A DNA stretch of 58,383 nt from Bacillota bacterium (GTDB taxonomy: Bacteria > Bacillota > Dethiobacteria > DTU022 > UBA8154). Location of the stretch: positions 1 through 58,383 of the forward strand of contig JAAZMP010000102.1 of assembly GCA_012798755.1 (NCBI GenBank). Direction: 5' to 3'. Below are positions 1 through 9,223 of this stretch, piece by piece; the stretch's first letter is position 1; every line of letters starts with the position of its first letter. Under the pieces are notes generated by a model. The model was not told the DNA's origin, made no database searches, and saw only the letters and a list, made by a program, of their open reading frames with translations. The position numbers and the translations under genes were made by a program.

Positions 1-679
1 AGGATAGTGTAACTTTTTCACCGTTGCGGTAGGCGAAGAATATGTTTTGGCTGCGATCATAGAGAACGGCATTATAGGATTCTTTTTGTTCTTCCAGATA
101 GGATCGCAGAAAAGTTCTAGTTTGTTTGCTGTTGTCAGCAAGGCACCATAGGGCAAATGGTGCTTCAAAGACAGCCCATTTTCGATCAAGATCCAGGGCT
201 ATAAAATTATCATTGCTGTAATAAAGCTGGTTGTAAGCATGGTAAAAAAGGCTTTCAGGGAGCTTCCCGGGTTCTATAGGTTCCGGGCAGGGTGCTGCCT
301 CTGTCCCGAAAACCCGGCAGATCAGGGGGCGAGCCATGTAGATGCTGCAGTGTTCCTCGCTGGCTTCTTCCTGCAGGAAAGGGCAGAGCAGAGCATCGGC
401 GTTTTGTAAAATGCCCACCTTATCCCGGAACAACTTTTCAATCCTTTCCCGTGGCCAGTTTTCCTGGATATAAAGCATGATATAGGTAAATTCGGTATAA
501 GACATTAAAATAGAACCGTAACAGCACTGTTTACAACAAGAGGGGCAATTGTAAACTTCATAATCACGTAAGATTTGCCTGACATGTTCCATTTTTTCCC
601 GGGCAAAAGCGTTTAAGGTCTCCGGTCTTTGAAAAATACCCTCTAAGGATAAAAAATCGTAATTTATTTTCCCTTCCAT
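1..679 (-). CDS. YkgJ-type cysteine-cluster (zinc/iron-chelating) protein, C-terminus cut by window edge
   Basis: An open frame begins with ATG at 679 behind GAGGAGGCACACAGC and runs off the left edge without a stop, giving at least 226 residues. It shows the cysteine pattern of the YkgJ/CxxCxxCC family: C45-x2-CC-x2-CC (residues 45-53), then C99, C111 and C121, with the family signature CSIYMARPLICRVFG at 111-125. Such proteins are thought to bind zinc or an iron-sulfur cluster; their roles vary and are mostly unproven. It lies 100 bp downstream of the methyltransferase on the same strand and may be co-transcribed with it. The family call is firm; the substrate or partner is unknown, and the C-terminal part cannot be judged. 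Confidence 0.8.
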   Translation of the reverse strand, partial: MEGKINYDFLSLEGIFQRPETLNAFAREKMEHVRQILRDYEVYNCPSCCKQCCYGSILMSYTEFTYIMLYIQENWPRERIEKLFRDKVGILQNADALLCPFLQEEASEEHCSIYMARPLICRVFGTEAAPCPEPIEPGKLPESLFYHAYNQLYYSNDNFIALDLDRKWAVFEAPFALWCLADNSKQTRTFLRSYLEEQKESYNAVLYDRSQNIFFAYRNGEKVTLS

Positions 680-779
680 GCTGTGTGCCTCCTCATACAT
701 ACTTAAAAACTGCCTATGATTTTATTACAATAATTATATGGAAAATAAACCTGGCTGCCTGGAACTAAAACCCATGGGC

Positions 780-1565
780 CTAGCTAGGCTTTTGGAAAAT
801 CATGATATATTCATGAACTTTATTAACGCGGAAAACATAGGGGAAACCCAGCGGGCGCAAATTGTTATATTCTAAGCGGCGATCCCAGATGATAATATCA
901 TCCAGTAAAAAGCCCAGGGAAACCAGTTGCCGGCAAAGATCCATATGTAGCGGATAAAATTTGCTTCTCTTTCTTATGTCCATAACCACGACAATACAGT
1001 GGCGGCCTTTTTTTAAGGCTGCATAAACACCGGCAAAAATAGTCTTTAATTCTTCGAGAAAAAGATCATAATCTTCTATATTGCCAAGATCATCCACATT
1101 ATCACCGTAGTGCCTCCTGGATTTAAGATCGGCGGTGCGTTTTTCCCTCAAAATATCCCAGTAGGGAGGTGAGGTTATACAAAGGTCCAGTGAAAAGGGT
1201 TCTACATATTTCTGCAATTTGCGGGCATCTTCGTTGATAGCCTTAACCGTGGGCGTGTCGATCTTTTCATCCGACAAACGTTTTTCAAAAAGTTTGATAT
1301 AATCCTCAGATATATCCAGGCCCAGCCCCTTCATGCCTAGTCGCTGCGCCCCAATCAAAGTACTGCCGCTACCTAAAAAAGGATCCAAGATCATTTCGCC
1401 GGGATGTGCGTATATTTCTAACAGCCTTTCCACCAAGGCTACCGGAAACAGGGCCGGATGTTTTAATCGTCTTTCCACAGATGACTTTTGAATGTCATTC
1501 CAAACGCTTATGCTGTACCTTGTCCAGGTGCGTCCATCTAAATTAATACGTTTTTTCTTATCCAA
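780..1565 (-). CDS. Orphan DNA methyltransferase, N4-cytosine/N6-adenine class
   Basis: A 261-residue protein with the two hallmarks of amino-methylating DNA methyltransferases: the SAM-binding motif DPFLGSGST at residues 61-69 and the catalytic motif TSPPYWD at 131-137. SPPY rather than DPPY is more often seen in N4-cytosine enzymes. The SAM motif comes before the catalytic motif, the reverse of the common beta-class order. The start is TTG at 1565, preceded by AAAGGGGGAAGAAAG. No restriction endonuclease or specificity subunit lies nearby, so it is probably a solitary methylase used for regulation or replication timing, or a remnant of a restriction system. The target sequence cannot be read from the protein. 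Confidence 0.85.
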   Translation of the reverse strand: MDKKKRINLDGRTWTRYSISVWNDIQKSSVERRLKHPALFPVALVERLLEIYAHPGEMILDPFLGSGSTLIGAQRLGMKGLGLDISEDYIKLFEKRLSDEKIDTPTVKAINEDARKLQKYVEPFSLDLCITSPPYWDILREKRTADLKSRRHYGDNVDDLGNIEDYDLFLEELKTIFAGVYAALKKGRHCIVVVMDIRKRSKFYPLHMDLCRQLVSLGFLLDDIIIWDRRLEYNNLRPLGFPYVFRVNKVHEYIMIFQKPS

Positions 1566-1736
1566 TTTGTAACTTTCTTCCCCCTTTTTGCCTTTTTTAT
1601 CTTTCTATGATGATTTTTACACTAATCTTCTTGTTTTTCTGATCTGTTTATAGTAAAATAATATTAACAATAGGCTGAAAAGTCTTTTTTGCCCTTATAA
1701 TTTTTCTCCGGCAAAAAATGAGAGGATACATCTATT

Positions 1737-2555
1737 ATGCCTATAAATTATTTTTATGAACCCGACTGCCTGAATTTAAACCAAGAGGCACGGCTTAACT
1801 GTATCCCTCCAAACTGGCTGGCACATTGCATAAAAAAATTATTCCAAAAAAAACAAAGCAAAAATGCAGAAAAACACCGGGCAAATAAAGAAATTATAAA
1901 TCAAATTACAACAAAGCTACAGGATATCAAGGAACAAATAAACTGGAAACAGAACCTCTTGGAGGCCTCTTTCGTCATTTTTGATAGCGAAACGACAGGT
2001 TTAGACCCTTTAAGGGGAGATAAAGTGATCTCCCTATCAGGGGTGATCCTGGAAAACGGCGCTGTTAAAACTGATGCTGTTTTTGATAAATTGATCGACC
2101 CTATGCGTTCCGTCCCTCCCCGCTCCACCAGTATAACCGGAATAACTGATTCTATGGTTTCCAATGCCCCTACTTTGTTTGAGGTGCTTCCCGAATTTTT
2201 GGATTTTATCGATAATAAAATCCTGGTTGCCCATTATGCACCCTTTGATATGGCTTTTTTAAATATAGAGCTGGGACGGCATGCGCCACTGCGCATCCAT
2301 AATCCGGTAATAGACACATGCTTGCTTGCCCGGAACATCTTGCCCGGCATTCCCGGATACTCCCTGGATAGCCTGCTTAAAAAATTCAATATAAAAATAG
2401 AAGGAAGGCATACTGCCCTGGGCGATTCGCTAATGACTGCTCAGCTGTTTATAAAACTGCTGGAAAAGCTAGCTGAAAAAGAAATATTTACGCTTGAACA
2501 GCTCCGCTGTTTCCTGGCCGGCAGGGAAGGAAATGGCAAAGCGGCCCTTGATTGA
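1737..2555 (+). CDS. DnaQ-like 3'-5' exonuclease (DEDDh family)
   Basis: A 272-residue protein whose residues 78-245 form a DEDDh exonuclease domain: D83 and E85 in FDSETTGLD, D171 in HYAPFDMAFL, and H225 and D230 in GRHTALGDS. These are the four metal-binding acids plus the general-base histidine, so the enzyme should be active. This domain proofreads in DNA polymerase III epsilon and PolC, but free-standing copies also act in repair or RNA turnover. The first 75 residues are lysine-rich and without a recognised domain. It converges on a cNMP/CBS/DUF294 gene with 24 bp between stops. Such exonuclease domains are recurrent neighbours of, or fusions to, DUF294/CBS proteins in other bacteria (recalled, not checked). 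Confidence 0.88.
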   Translation: MPINYFYEPDCLNLNQEARLNCIPPNWLAHCIKKLFQKKQSKNAEKHRANKEIINQITTKLQDIKEQINWKQNLLEASFVIFDSETTGLDPLRGDKVISLSGVILENGAVKTDAVFDKLIDPMRSVPPRSTSITGITDSMVSNAPTLFEVLPEFLDFIDNKILVAHYAPFDMAFLNIELGRHAPLRIHNPVIDTCLLARNILPGIPGYSLDSLLKKFNIKIEGRHTALGDSLMTAQLFIKLLEKLAEKEIFTLEQLRCFLAGREGNGKAALD

Positions 2556-2579
2556 TGTTTTCCCTGGCAACGCCTGGTT

Positions 2580-4502
2580 CTAAGGAAGGAACCGGAAATG
2601 GCTTTCTGTAATTCCCTGCAGGCGCCTGACCATAACGAGCGCCTCCCGGAGCAAAGATTGCTCACGATTGGTCAGCTTCCGGGGGTCGACATAATTATCC
2701 GGCCTGATGTTTTTTCTCATTTTGGCCATAGCTTCCCTGATTCTAAACATCATCAGGGTTTCATAAGCTGATGATATGTATTCCACATCTTTTTTCTTGA
2801 GAATACCCCGCCGCCCTATCTCCTCCAGCCTCTCAAAGGTATTGGTAACAAGCAACCCCATCCTAAGGGCGAAAACCCTGACGCAACCCACAACGTGTAC
2901 AGAAGCTGCGGTTTTCAAATTCAACTGGTGGCGATATTTCCCGGAACGTTCCGTCTGAATTTGCCGGAAAATATTGATGGCTACTGCAGAATCTAGATTG
3001 TCCTGCAGTAAGAATTTCTGTGCCCTGGTGGAATCACGAAAGTTTCGCACAACAAAGTTGCGCAATAAAAGGTAAAGACTTTTTTTACCATACAAGTAGC
3101 GAAAATCGAGAAAGATGGTCATCAGGCGAATATTTTCCGGTAAAAGGTTATCGATCCATCCTTTTATATTATGGCGCCAGCTACGAAATGAACGGCACCA
3201 TTTTTCGTTGTTAGCCATAACCTTCCCTTTACAGCGTTCAAAACCGTACTGTTCCATCCCGGCAACCACCTTTTCGCCAAGGATGAGAAAATAATTTTTC
3301 ACCTCTTCGGCTTCATCCTCGGGGACATCTCCGTAGATTATGCCGTTATCTTGATCGGTGCGGGCATACTGTTCTTTTCTGCCGCTGCTTCCCATGGTTA
3401 TCCAACAATAGTCTACCGGCGGAGGACCGTAACCTTCCTCAACCATCTTTTCTTCGGAAATTTGGATAATCTTGCGTGTTATCCGATCATAAAACTCCGT
3501 TACCAAGGAGTTAATTTCCGTGACTGTGGCCCTTTCCACCAAAAGCGCCTGCAAAACCTGATCAACCTCATCCCTTAACATACTTACCTCTTCGATGGTA
3601 CGGCTGGATTCAATACCGTTAATGATTGCAAGTGATCCGGTCTTTCGCGATTTTATCACATCGTGCATAGTTACAATCCCGGCCAAGAAACCTTCTTCAT
3701 CCACTACCGCTACATGCTTGGCACGATGTTTGACCATGAGTAAAAAAGCTTGGTAAGAAAATTCCCGGGGGCTTATGGTAACTAAATCCGTGCCCATTAT
3801 ATCTTTGGCAGTACGGCTGGCGCGTACTTTAAAATCATCTTCCAATAATACTTTGGAAACAAGGTCCCTTTCTATAATGATCCCTTGGGGAACATTGTTG
3901 GCGGTAACGATAACGGAGCTGACATCATTTTCGGATATTATCGTCGCTATCCGCCTGATATCATCATCAGGTAAACAGGTAGCTACATTTCTTGTCATAA
4001 TATCGGATACACGCTTTTTAAACCCTTCCTCTTCTGACAGATCTTCCTCGTTAAAAAATTTTTGATACATGATGCGCAGTCTTTCCGTCAACAATTTGGT
4101 AAAATAGGCAGCAAAGTCAGGGTTTTCAATTAGAATTTCTTCAAAACTTTCCTGCGGCAGGGTATAACAGAGAGTATCGGTCACGGCTTTAGCAAAAGCA
4201 GGGTGTTCTTCGCCGGAAAAAAAGACGGCCTCTCCCATAAATTCATAAGGGCCCCGGTACCCGGTTACTACTGCATGGTCATTTTTGTCGCCTACCGTTA
4301 TCTCTATTCCTCCCTCAACAACCAGGTACAAAAGATGCTGCGAGGGTTCTCCTTGTTTAGCAATATAGGTGCCCGCCGGAAAAAATTCTTCATCCACAGA
4401 ACCTGCAATTTTATACAGCGTGATATTATCCAAAAAATTGAAGGCCTCAAACCTTTTTAGCGTTTCTACTTTATGCTGTAAATCAACTCTTTTTACGACC
4501 AT
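2580..4502 (-). CDS. cNMP-binding/CBS-pair/DUF294 putative nucleotidyltransferase
   Basis: A 640-residue multidomain protein. In order: a cyclic-nucleotide-binding fold (about residues 15-150), a pair of CBS domains (about 160-290), a DUF294 nucleotidyltransferase-like domain and a C-terminal DUF294 helical domain. The nucleotidyltransferase core shows GSSGRKEQYARTDQDNG, matching the GSxGRxE...TDQDN signature of GlnD-like nucleotidyltransferases. CBS pairs bind adenine nucleotides, so this looks like a nucleotide-sensing modifier; its target is unknown. The ATG at 4502 was preferred because AAGGAGGAGG lies 11 bp upstream; a TTG 13 codons earlier lacks a ribosome site. No membrane segments are visible. 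Domain calls are strong; the biological role is not established. Confidence 0.88.
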   Translation of the reverse strand: MVVKRVDLQHKVETLKRFEAFNFLDNITLYKIAGSVDEEFFPAGTYIAKQGEPSQHLLYLVVEGGIEITVGDKNDHAVVTGYRGPYEFMGEAVFFSGEEHPAFAKAVTDTLCYTLPQESFEEILIENPDFAAYFTKLLTERLRIMYQKFFNEEDLSEEEGFKKRVSDIMTRNVATCLPDDDIRRIATIISENDVSSVIVTANNVPQGIIIERDLVSKVLLEDDFKVRASRTAKDIMGTDLVTISPREFSYQAFLLMVKHRAKHVAVVDEEGFLAGIVTMHDVIKSRKTGSLAIINGIESSRTIEEVSMLRDEVDQVLQALLVERATVTEINSLVTEFYDRITRKIIQISEEKMVEEGYGPPPVDYCWITMGSSGRKEQYARTDQDNGIIYGDVPEDEAEEVKNYFLILGEKVVAGMEQYGFERCKGKVMANNEKWCRSFRSWRHNIKGWIDNLLPENIRLMTIFLDFRYLYGKKSLYLLLRNFVVRNFRDSTRAQKFLLQDNLDSAVAINIFRQIQTERSGKYRHQLNLKTAASVHVVGCVRVFALRMGLLVTNTFERLEEIGRRGILKKKDVEYISSAYETLMMFRIREAMAKMRKNIRPDNYVDPRKLTNREQSLLREALVMVRRLQGITESHFRFLP

Positions 4503-4608
4503 GATTCTTTCTTCCTCCTCCTTTCTACTTGTTTTTTTCAATTACTTATAATAAGATTTGATTGGTAACGCCACAATAGGGAGATGCTAAACAGACGGGG
4601 GTTTTGAA

Positions 4609-5913
4609 ATGACAACTGTATTGCCAATAAAAGGTCTACGTTTTAATAATGAAATGGGACTAAATCTTGCTCAAATCATCGCACCGCCTTATGACGTTAT
4701 AAGCGAAGAGCTTCAAAACGCTTACTACGAAAAAAACCCTTATAACGTTATACGTCTTGAATATTCAAAATCCCTTCCTGGGGATAATTACCGTGAAAAC
4801 AAATATACACGGGCGGCCGCACATTTTAAAGATTGGCTGGAGGAGGGCATCCTTTTAAAAGAGGAAAAACCCGCCTTTTATTTATATGAACAACATTTTA
4901 GTTCAAACCGGAAAAATTATATCAGAAAAGGATTTTACTGCGGCGTGGCTTTGTCGCCTTACAAGGAAGGCAAGATCATCCCCCATGAAGAAACCTTAAG
5001 CCAGCCCAAAGTCGACAGGTTAGAGCTTTTAAGACATTGCCAAACCAATTTTAGCCCCGTTTTTGGATTGTATAAAGACAAAAACGAATTATTAAACAAT
5101 TATACCGAAGGCTATAAGATAGAACAGGAGCCGGTTATTGATTTCACGGATGATGCTGGTCAGACGCACAAGATCTGGACGCTTACGGATGAACATTTAA
5201 TTGGGGTTATTAAAGACTTTTTTAAAGATAAAAGCATTTATATAGCTGATGGGCATCATCGTTATGAAACAGCTTTAAAATTTTACCTGGAAAAAAAAGA
5301 TTCGGGGCCCGATGCAGAAAAATATGGGCATGTGCTTATGTCCCTTGTCAACATCTACGATGAGGGGCTGCTCGCTTTTCCCACACACCGTATCCTCACA
5401 AACAGTGGGATTGACAGTGCCACATTGCAGGAGAAACTGGCGGCCCGTTTTACTATAAAAGAGCTGCCCCCGGCCGAAAGCCGTGATGAATTGAAATATG
5501 TTTTAGAAAAACATTTGACGGGAGCCGCGGAAGAAAATCTGCCTATCGGGCTTTATACCTCAGAGCAAAAGCTTTTTATCCTTACTTTAAAAAAGCTGGC
5601 GGAAACAGAAAAGCCCTACCCCTGGCTGGATGCAGTTATCCTTCAGAAACTCGTGTTATCCGATATATTTGGCCTTAGTGAAGCGGAAATAAAAAAAGAA
5701 TCGGGGTTATATTACCTTAGGGACGAATGGGAGGCAAAACAACAAGTTGATCGCCACCAAAACCAGGCACAGTTTGCTTTTTTTCTAAATGAACCCCCAA
5801 AGGAAAAGATATTTGCCCTGGCAGAAAAAGGTATCCGGCTACCCCAAAAATCCACATATTTCTTTCCCAAGTTTGTTACAGGCCTAATCATGCTGCAGCT
5901 GGGTAACGTTTAA
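4609..5913 (+). CDS. DUF1015 family protein
   Basis: A 434-residue soluble protein of the DUF1015 family. The N-terminus has the diagnostic APPYDVISEE stretch at about residues 25-35, and the centre has the conserved ADGHHRYETAL motif at about 214-224. The related archaeal enzyme SerK is an ADP-dependent serine kinase, but most bacterial members have no assigned function, so none is given here. The start is ATG behind GACGGGGGTTTTGAA. It diverges from the DUF294 gene and overlaps the convergent thioesterase gene by 30 bp at its 3' end. Confidence 0.85.
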   Translation: MTTVLPIKGLRFNNEMGLNLAQIIAPPYDVISEELQNAYYEKNPYNVIRLEYSKSLPGDNYRENKYTRAAAHFKDWLEEGILLKEEKPAFYLYEQHFSSNRKNYIRKGFYCGVALSPYKEGKIIPHEETLSQPKVDRLELLRHCQTNFSPVFGLYKDKNELLNNYTEGYKIEQEPVIDFTDDAGQTHKIWTLTDEHLIGVIKDFFKDKSIYIADGHHRYETALKFYLEKKDSGPDAEKYGHVLMSLVNIYDEGLLAFPTHRILTNSGIDSATLQEKLAARFTIKELPPAESRDELKYVLEKHLTGAAEENLPIGLYTSEQKLFILTLKKLAETEKPYPWLDAVILQKLVLSDIFGLSEAEIKKESGLYYLRDEWEAKQQVDRHQNQAQFAFFLNEPPKEKIFALAEKGIRLPQKSTYFFPKFVTGLIMLQLGNV

Positions 5914-6318
5914 CTCTTGCAAAATCCTCCAGAAAAAAGGATTTTGCTTGCGCAGCACAATCGGCCTGCCTTTTTGGTTTACAAAAGCATGAACTGTTTC
6001 GCCGGTTACCAATAAGGTATCCGTTTCTTTATTGAATATTTCATAATGGAAACCCAGTTTGACGTTTTTAAGAAAGCTGAGCCTGGTTGTAATCTGCAGT
6101 AGATCATCATAGCGGGCCGGGTGTTTGTATTTACAGAAAGCTTCAATCACCGGCAGAAATATTTTACTGCGCTCCATATCCTTGTAACTCATTTCCAGAT
6201 CGCGGAAAAATTCACACCGGCCTACTTCAAACCAAACAAAATAATTGGCATAGTAGGCCATTCCCATTTGATCGGTATCTTTGTAACGAACCCGCACGGT
6301 TGTATCAGATTGTTTCAT
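5884..6318 (-). CDS. Acyl-CoA thioesterase, YbgC/FadM-type hot-dog fold
   Basis: A 144-residue 4-hydroxybenzoyl-CoA thioesterase family protein. The active-site region reads YKDTDQMGMAYYANYFVWFE from residue 12, the YbgC-type pattern with the catalytic aspartate (D16) and the YYANY helix start. It would hydrolyse acyl-CoA or acyl-ACP thioesters in the cytosol; chain-length preference cannot be told. The ATG at 6318 was chosen because GGGGAGAGGG sits about 9 bp upstream; a TTG nine codons earlier has none. It follows pyk but in a separate position upstream on the same strand, and its 3' end overlaps the convergent DUF1015 gene. Confidence 0.87.
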   Translation of the reverse strand: MKQSDTTVRVRYKDTDQMGMAYYANYFVWFEVGRCEFFRDLEMSYKDMERSKIFLPVIEAFCKYKHPARYDDLLQITTRLSFLKNVKLGFHYEIFNKETDTLLVTGETVHAFVNQKGRPIVLRKQNPFFWRILQELNVTQLQHD

Positions 6319-6343
6319 AAAACCAAACCCTCTCCCCAAAACC

Positions 6344-6357
6344 AAGCTTTAAAGCTT
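6344..6357. repeat. 14-bp perfect palindrome upstream of the thioesterase gene
   Basis: AAGCTTTAAAGCTT reads the same on both strands. It lies 25 bp before the chosen thioesterase start, where a repressor could act. A chance palindrome in AT-rich spacer is quite possible. Confidence 0.35.
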
Positions 6358-6406
6358 TCCCAAGAACAATAATATATTACATCCCGTATACTGTCATATA
6401 GCTTTT

Positions 6407-8155
6407 TTAGTATACTGTAGCCCGCCCACGATAGATCAGGCCCCTTACCGTATCGACCGTTACGAGCTGACCGGAAGACAATTCCTTAGTAGCATCTGAG
6501 ACCCCTACCACTACCGGCTTGCCCAGATTCAACCCCACTATGGCTGCGTGGGAAGTAAGACCACCGGTTTCGGTAATAATAGCTCCGGCTTTTTCCATGG
6601 CCGGTAAAAATTCTTTATCGGTGAACGCACAGACCAATATCCAGCCTTCCTCGATCTTCAGCGCTTCCTCAGGCGTCTGTGCAACATGTACGATTCCTGT
6701 TACAGCCGTCTTGCCGATTCCCTGGCCTTGGACAATTACTTCCCCTATGGTATCAATTCGCATAAAATTTGTTGTCCCCGGCAATCCAACCGGCACTCCC
6801 GCTGTAAGAATCACCAGATCCCCACACTGGATCAGCTCTGACTCCAAAGCCACCTTAATGGCAGTATTAAATATTTCATCGGTGCTTGCGGTTGGCGGGC
6901 AAAGCAAGGGATAAACCCCCCAGGTAAGGGACAGCGCCGAGGCAACCCTTTCAGAAGGGGTAACAGCTATAATCGGTGCCTTGGGCTTGTATTTGGAAAC
7001 CATGCGCGCTGTATGCCCCGATTGGGTGGCAGAAATAATGGCTGAAGCCCCCAAATCTTGTGCCGCGCGGCAGGTCGCATAGCTGATGGCATCAGTTACG
7101 GTATTTTGGATGGCTGATTCCAGGTTTTGCATAATCGTTCTATATTTAAGCGCTTTTTCTGTTCTTTGGGCAATGCGGGCCATATTTTCCACAGCCTCTA
7201 CCGGAAAAGCCCCGGCAGCCGTCTCCCCGGAAAGCATCACGGCATCTGCGCCGTCAAAGATAGCATTGGCCACATCATTGGCTTCAGCCCTGGTAGGCCT
7301 AGGCCGGCGCATCATGGAATCAAGCATTTGTGTTGCAGTAATCACCGGCTTACCGACACGGTTGCAAGCGGCAATCAGATTCTTTTGCACTAAAGGAACA
7401 TCCTCGGCCGGGATCTCCACCCCCAGATCCCCCCTAGCAATCATGACCCCATCAGCCACCTCAAGGATTTCCTGAAAATTTCTTACCCCTTCACGGCTCT
7501 CTATTTTGGCAATAATCCCTGCAGAGGTTTTGTTCTTTTCCAGCAGACGCCTTATGGCAAAAACATCTTCCGCACTCCGTATGAACGAGGCAGCAATAAA
7601 ATCAACATTTTGCTGAAGTGCCGCCTCTATATCTCTTTCATCTTCTTCCGAAAGAATGGGAAGGTTGATGTGTACACCGGGCACGTTTATTCCTTTACGA
7701 TCGGAAAGCATGCCGCCATGGACTACCAGTGTTTCTATTTCCGTGGAAGTAACTTTTTCCACCTTAAGTTCGATTAGCCCGTCATCCACCAAGATTCGGG
7801 CACCCAAGGGCAGATCCTTGGGCAAATTTTTATAAGTAATACCAACCCTTTGGCTATCGCCCTCTACATTTTCAGTCGTCAGCACGAACCGTTCCCCATC
7901 CTTGAGTTCAACTTCTTTTTCCCGAAAGGTTTTTATTCTAACCTCCGGCCCACGGGTGTCGATCATTATACCTACTCTTTTATTCATCTGCCGGCTGGCT
8001 TCCTGAATCCTTTTGATCCTTTCCTCGTGCCCCTGTGGAGTGCCGTGAGATAAATTTATCCTGGCTACGTCCATACCGAGTTGGATAAATTCTTTGAGCA
8101 TCTCCAGATCCTCCGAAGCAGGCCCAACGGTACAGACTATTTTTGTTCGCCTCAT
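6407..8155 (-). CDS. pyk: Pyruvate kinase with C-terminal PEP-utilising mobile domain
   Basis: A 582-residue pyruvate kinase, which transfers phosphate from phosphoenolpyruvate to ADP in the last step of glycolysis. The N-terminus (MRRTKIVCTVGPAS), the NLSHG segment, the MIARGDLGVEIP active-site loop and the ATQMLDSM helix are all present. After about residue 475 there is an extra domain with ETGGLTSHAAIVG near residue 540, the phosphohistidine-domain fold seen in PEP synthase and PPDK. This extension is normal for Bacillus and clostridial pyruvate kinases. The start is ATG after CAGGGGGATCTATTA. It is the last gene of dnaE-pfkA-pyk, 17 bp after pfkA. Confidence 0.97.
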   Translation of the reverse strand: MRRTKIVCTVGPASEDLEMLKEFIQLGMDVARINLSHGTPQGHEERIKRIQEASRQMNKRVGIMIDTRGPEVRIKTFREKEVELKDGERFVLTTENVEGDSQRVGITYKNLPKDLPLGARILVDDGLIELKVEKVTSTEIETLVVHGGMLSDRKGINVPGVHINLPILSEEDERDIEAALQQNVDFIAASFIRSAEDVFAIRRLLEKNKTSAGIIAKIESREGVRNFQEILEVADGVMIARGDLGVEIPAEDVPLVQKNLIAACNRVGKPVITATQMLDSMMRRPRPTRAEANDVANAIFDGADAVMLSGETAAGAFPVEAVENMARIAQRTEKALKYRTIMQNLESAIQNTVTDAISYATCRAAQDLGASAIISATQSGHTARMVSKYKPKAPIIAVTPSERVASALSLTWGVYPLLCPPTASTDEIFNTAIKVALESELIQCGDLVILTAGVPVGLPGTTNFMRIDTIGEVIVQGQGIGKTAVTGIVHVAQTPEEALKIEEGWILVCAFTDKEFLPAMEKAGAIITETGGLTSHAAIVGLNLGKPVVVGVSDATKELSSGQLVTVDTVRGLIYRGRATVY

Positions 8156-8172
8156 TAATAGATCCCCCTGTT

Positions 8173-9132
8173 TTAAATAGCCAAAATACCGGCTAAGTCA
8201 TAGACATTCCATAAAAATTCCTTTTCACTGTTAAACAATTCCTCATAAGGTATCGCCTTTATTTCGCCTTTATGATAGCCAACAATATGGCCGCCCCATC
8301 CTTCCATGAGAAGATCTACAGCCTTGGAACCCATCCGGCTGGCCAGGATACGATCAAAGGCGGTAGGTGTACCGCCCCTTTGTATATGGCCCAGGATAGT
8401 GACCCTCACCTCTAACTGCGTAAGCCTTTCTATTTCCTCCCCTACATGCAGACCACTGGCCGCCCCTTCGGCCACAAGTATGATACTGTGCAGTTTGCCC
8501 CTTTGTACTCCTCTCATCAAACGGCTGCATACCTTCCCGAGATCAAAAGGGGCCTCGGGTACTATTATGGATTCGGCGCCACCGGCCAGGCCTGCAAACA
8601 AAGCTATCTGGCCTGAATCACGCCCCATAACTTCAATAACGTAGATCCGTTCATGCGATGTGGCTGTATCCCTTACTCTGTTAATAGCATCGGTTACCGT
8701 ATTAATAGCTGTATTAAAACCAATACAAAAATCTGTACAGGGAATATCATTGTCAATTGTTGCCGGAACACCAACGGTATTAAAACCGGCATCCTGCAAG
8801 ACCTTTGCCCCTTTAAAAGATCCATTCCCGCCGATGACAACAATGTTTTCAACGTCTTCTTTGCGGAGAAATGCAAACGCTTTTTCCTGCCCTTCCTGCG
8901 TCATGAATTCCGCACTTCTGGCCGTCTGTAAGATCGTGCCCCCCCTGTGGATGATATCCGCAACTGAACCAAGCTCCATAGGGCGAAGTTCCTTATTTAA
9001 CAATCCGGCAAAACCATGCCGTATCCCGTATATACCCAGACGATGATAGATACTTTTGCGCACCACGGCCCTGATAGCGGCATTCATTCCGGGGGCGTCA
9101 CCCCCGCTGGTCAAAACAGCAATTTTTTTCAA
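8173..9132 (-). CDS. pfkA: ATP-dependent 6-phosphofructokinase
   Basis: A 319-residue bacterial phosphofructokinase, converting fructose 6-phosphate to fructose 1,6-bisphosphate. It shows GGDAPGMNAAIR at residues 10-21, the catalytic TIDNDIPCTD stretch, and the EVMGRDSGQIA and ILGHIQRGG motifs of the PfkA family. Length is normal. The start is TTG at 9132 with GGAGGGGTGAAGGC upstream. It lies 92 bp downstream of dnaE and 17 bp upstream of pyk on the same strand, so glycolytic control and DNA polymerase III alpha are probably in one transcription unit, an order common in Bacillota. Confidence 0.97.
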   Translation of the reverse strand: MKKIAVLTSGGDAPGMNAAIRAVVRKSIYHRLGIYGIRHGFAGLLNKELRPMELGSVADIIHRGGTILQTARSAEFMTQEGQEKAFAFLRKEDVENIVVIGGNGSFKGAKVLQDAGFNTVGVPATIDNDIPCTDFCIGFNTAINTVTDAINRVRDTATSHERIYVIEVMGRDSGQIALFAGLAGGAESIIVPEAPFDLGKVCSRLMRGVQRGKLHSIILVAEGAASGLHVGEEIERLTQLEVRVTILGHIQRGGTPTAFDRILASRMGSKAVDLLMEGWGGHIVGYHKGEIKAIPYEELFNSEKEFLWNVYDLAGILAI

Positions 9133-9223
9133 GCCTTCACCCCTCCATGATTTCGAACCTGTCGGCTTGCCAATTACGTTTTCAGTATTGACAAAGAAGG
9201 AATTTTTAATCCATAATAATCTC

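Noticed and set aside
780-1565. Complete restriction-modification system
   Set aside because: No endonuclease or specificity gene lies within 4 kb on the visible side; the neighbours are a cysteine-cluster protein and an exonuclease of the DnaQ kind.
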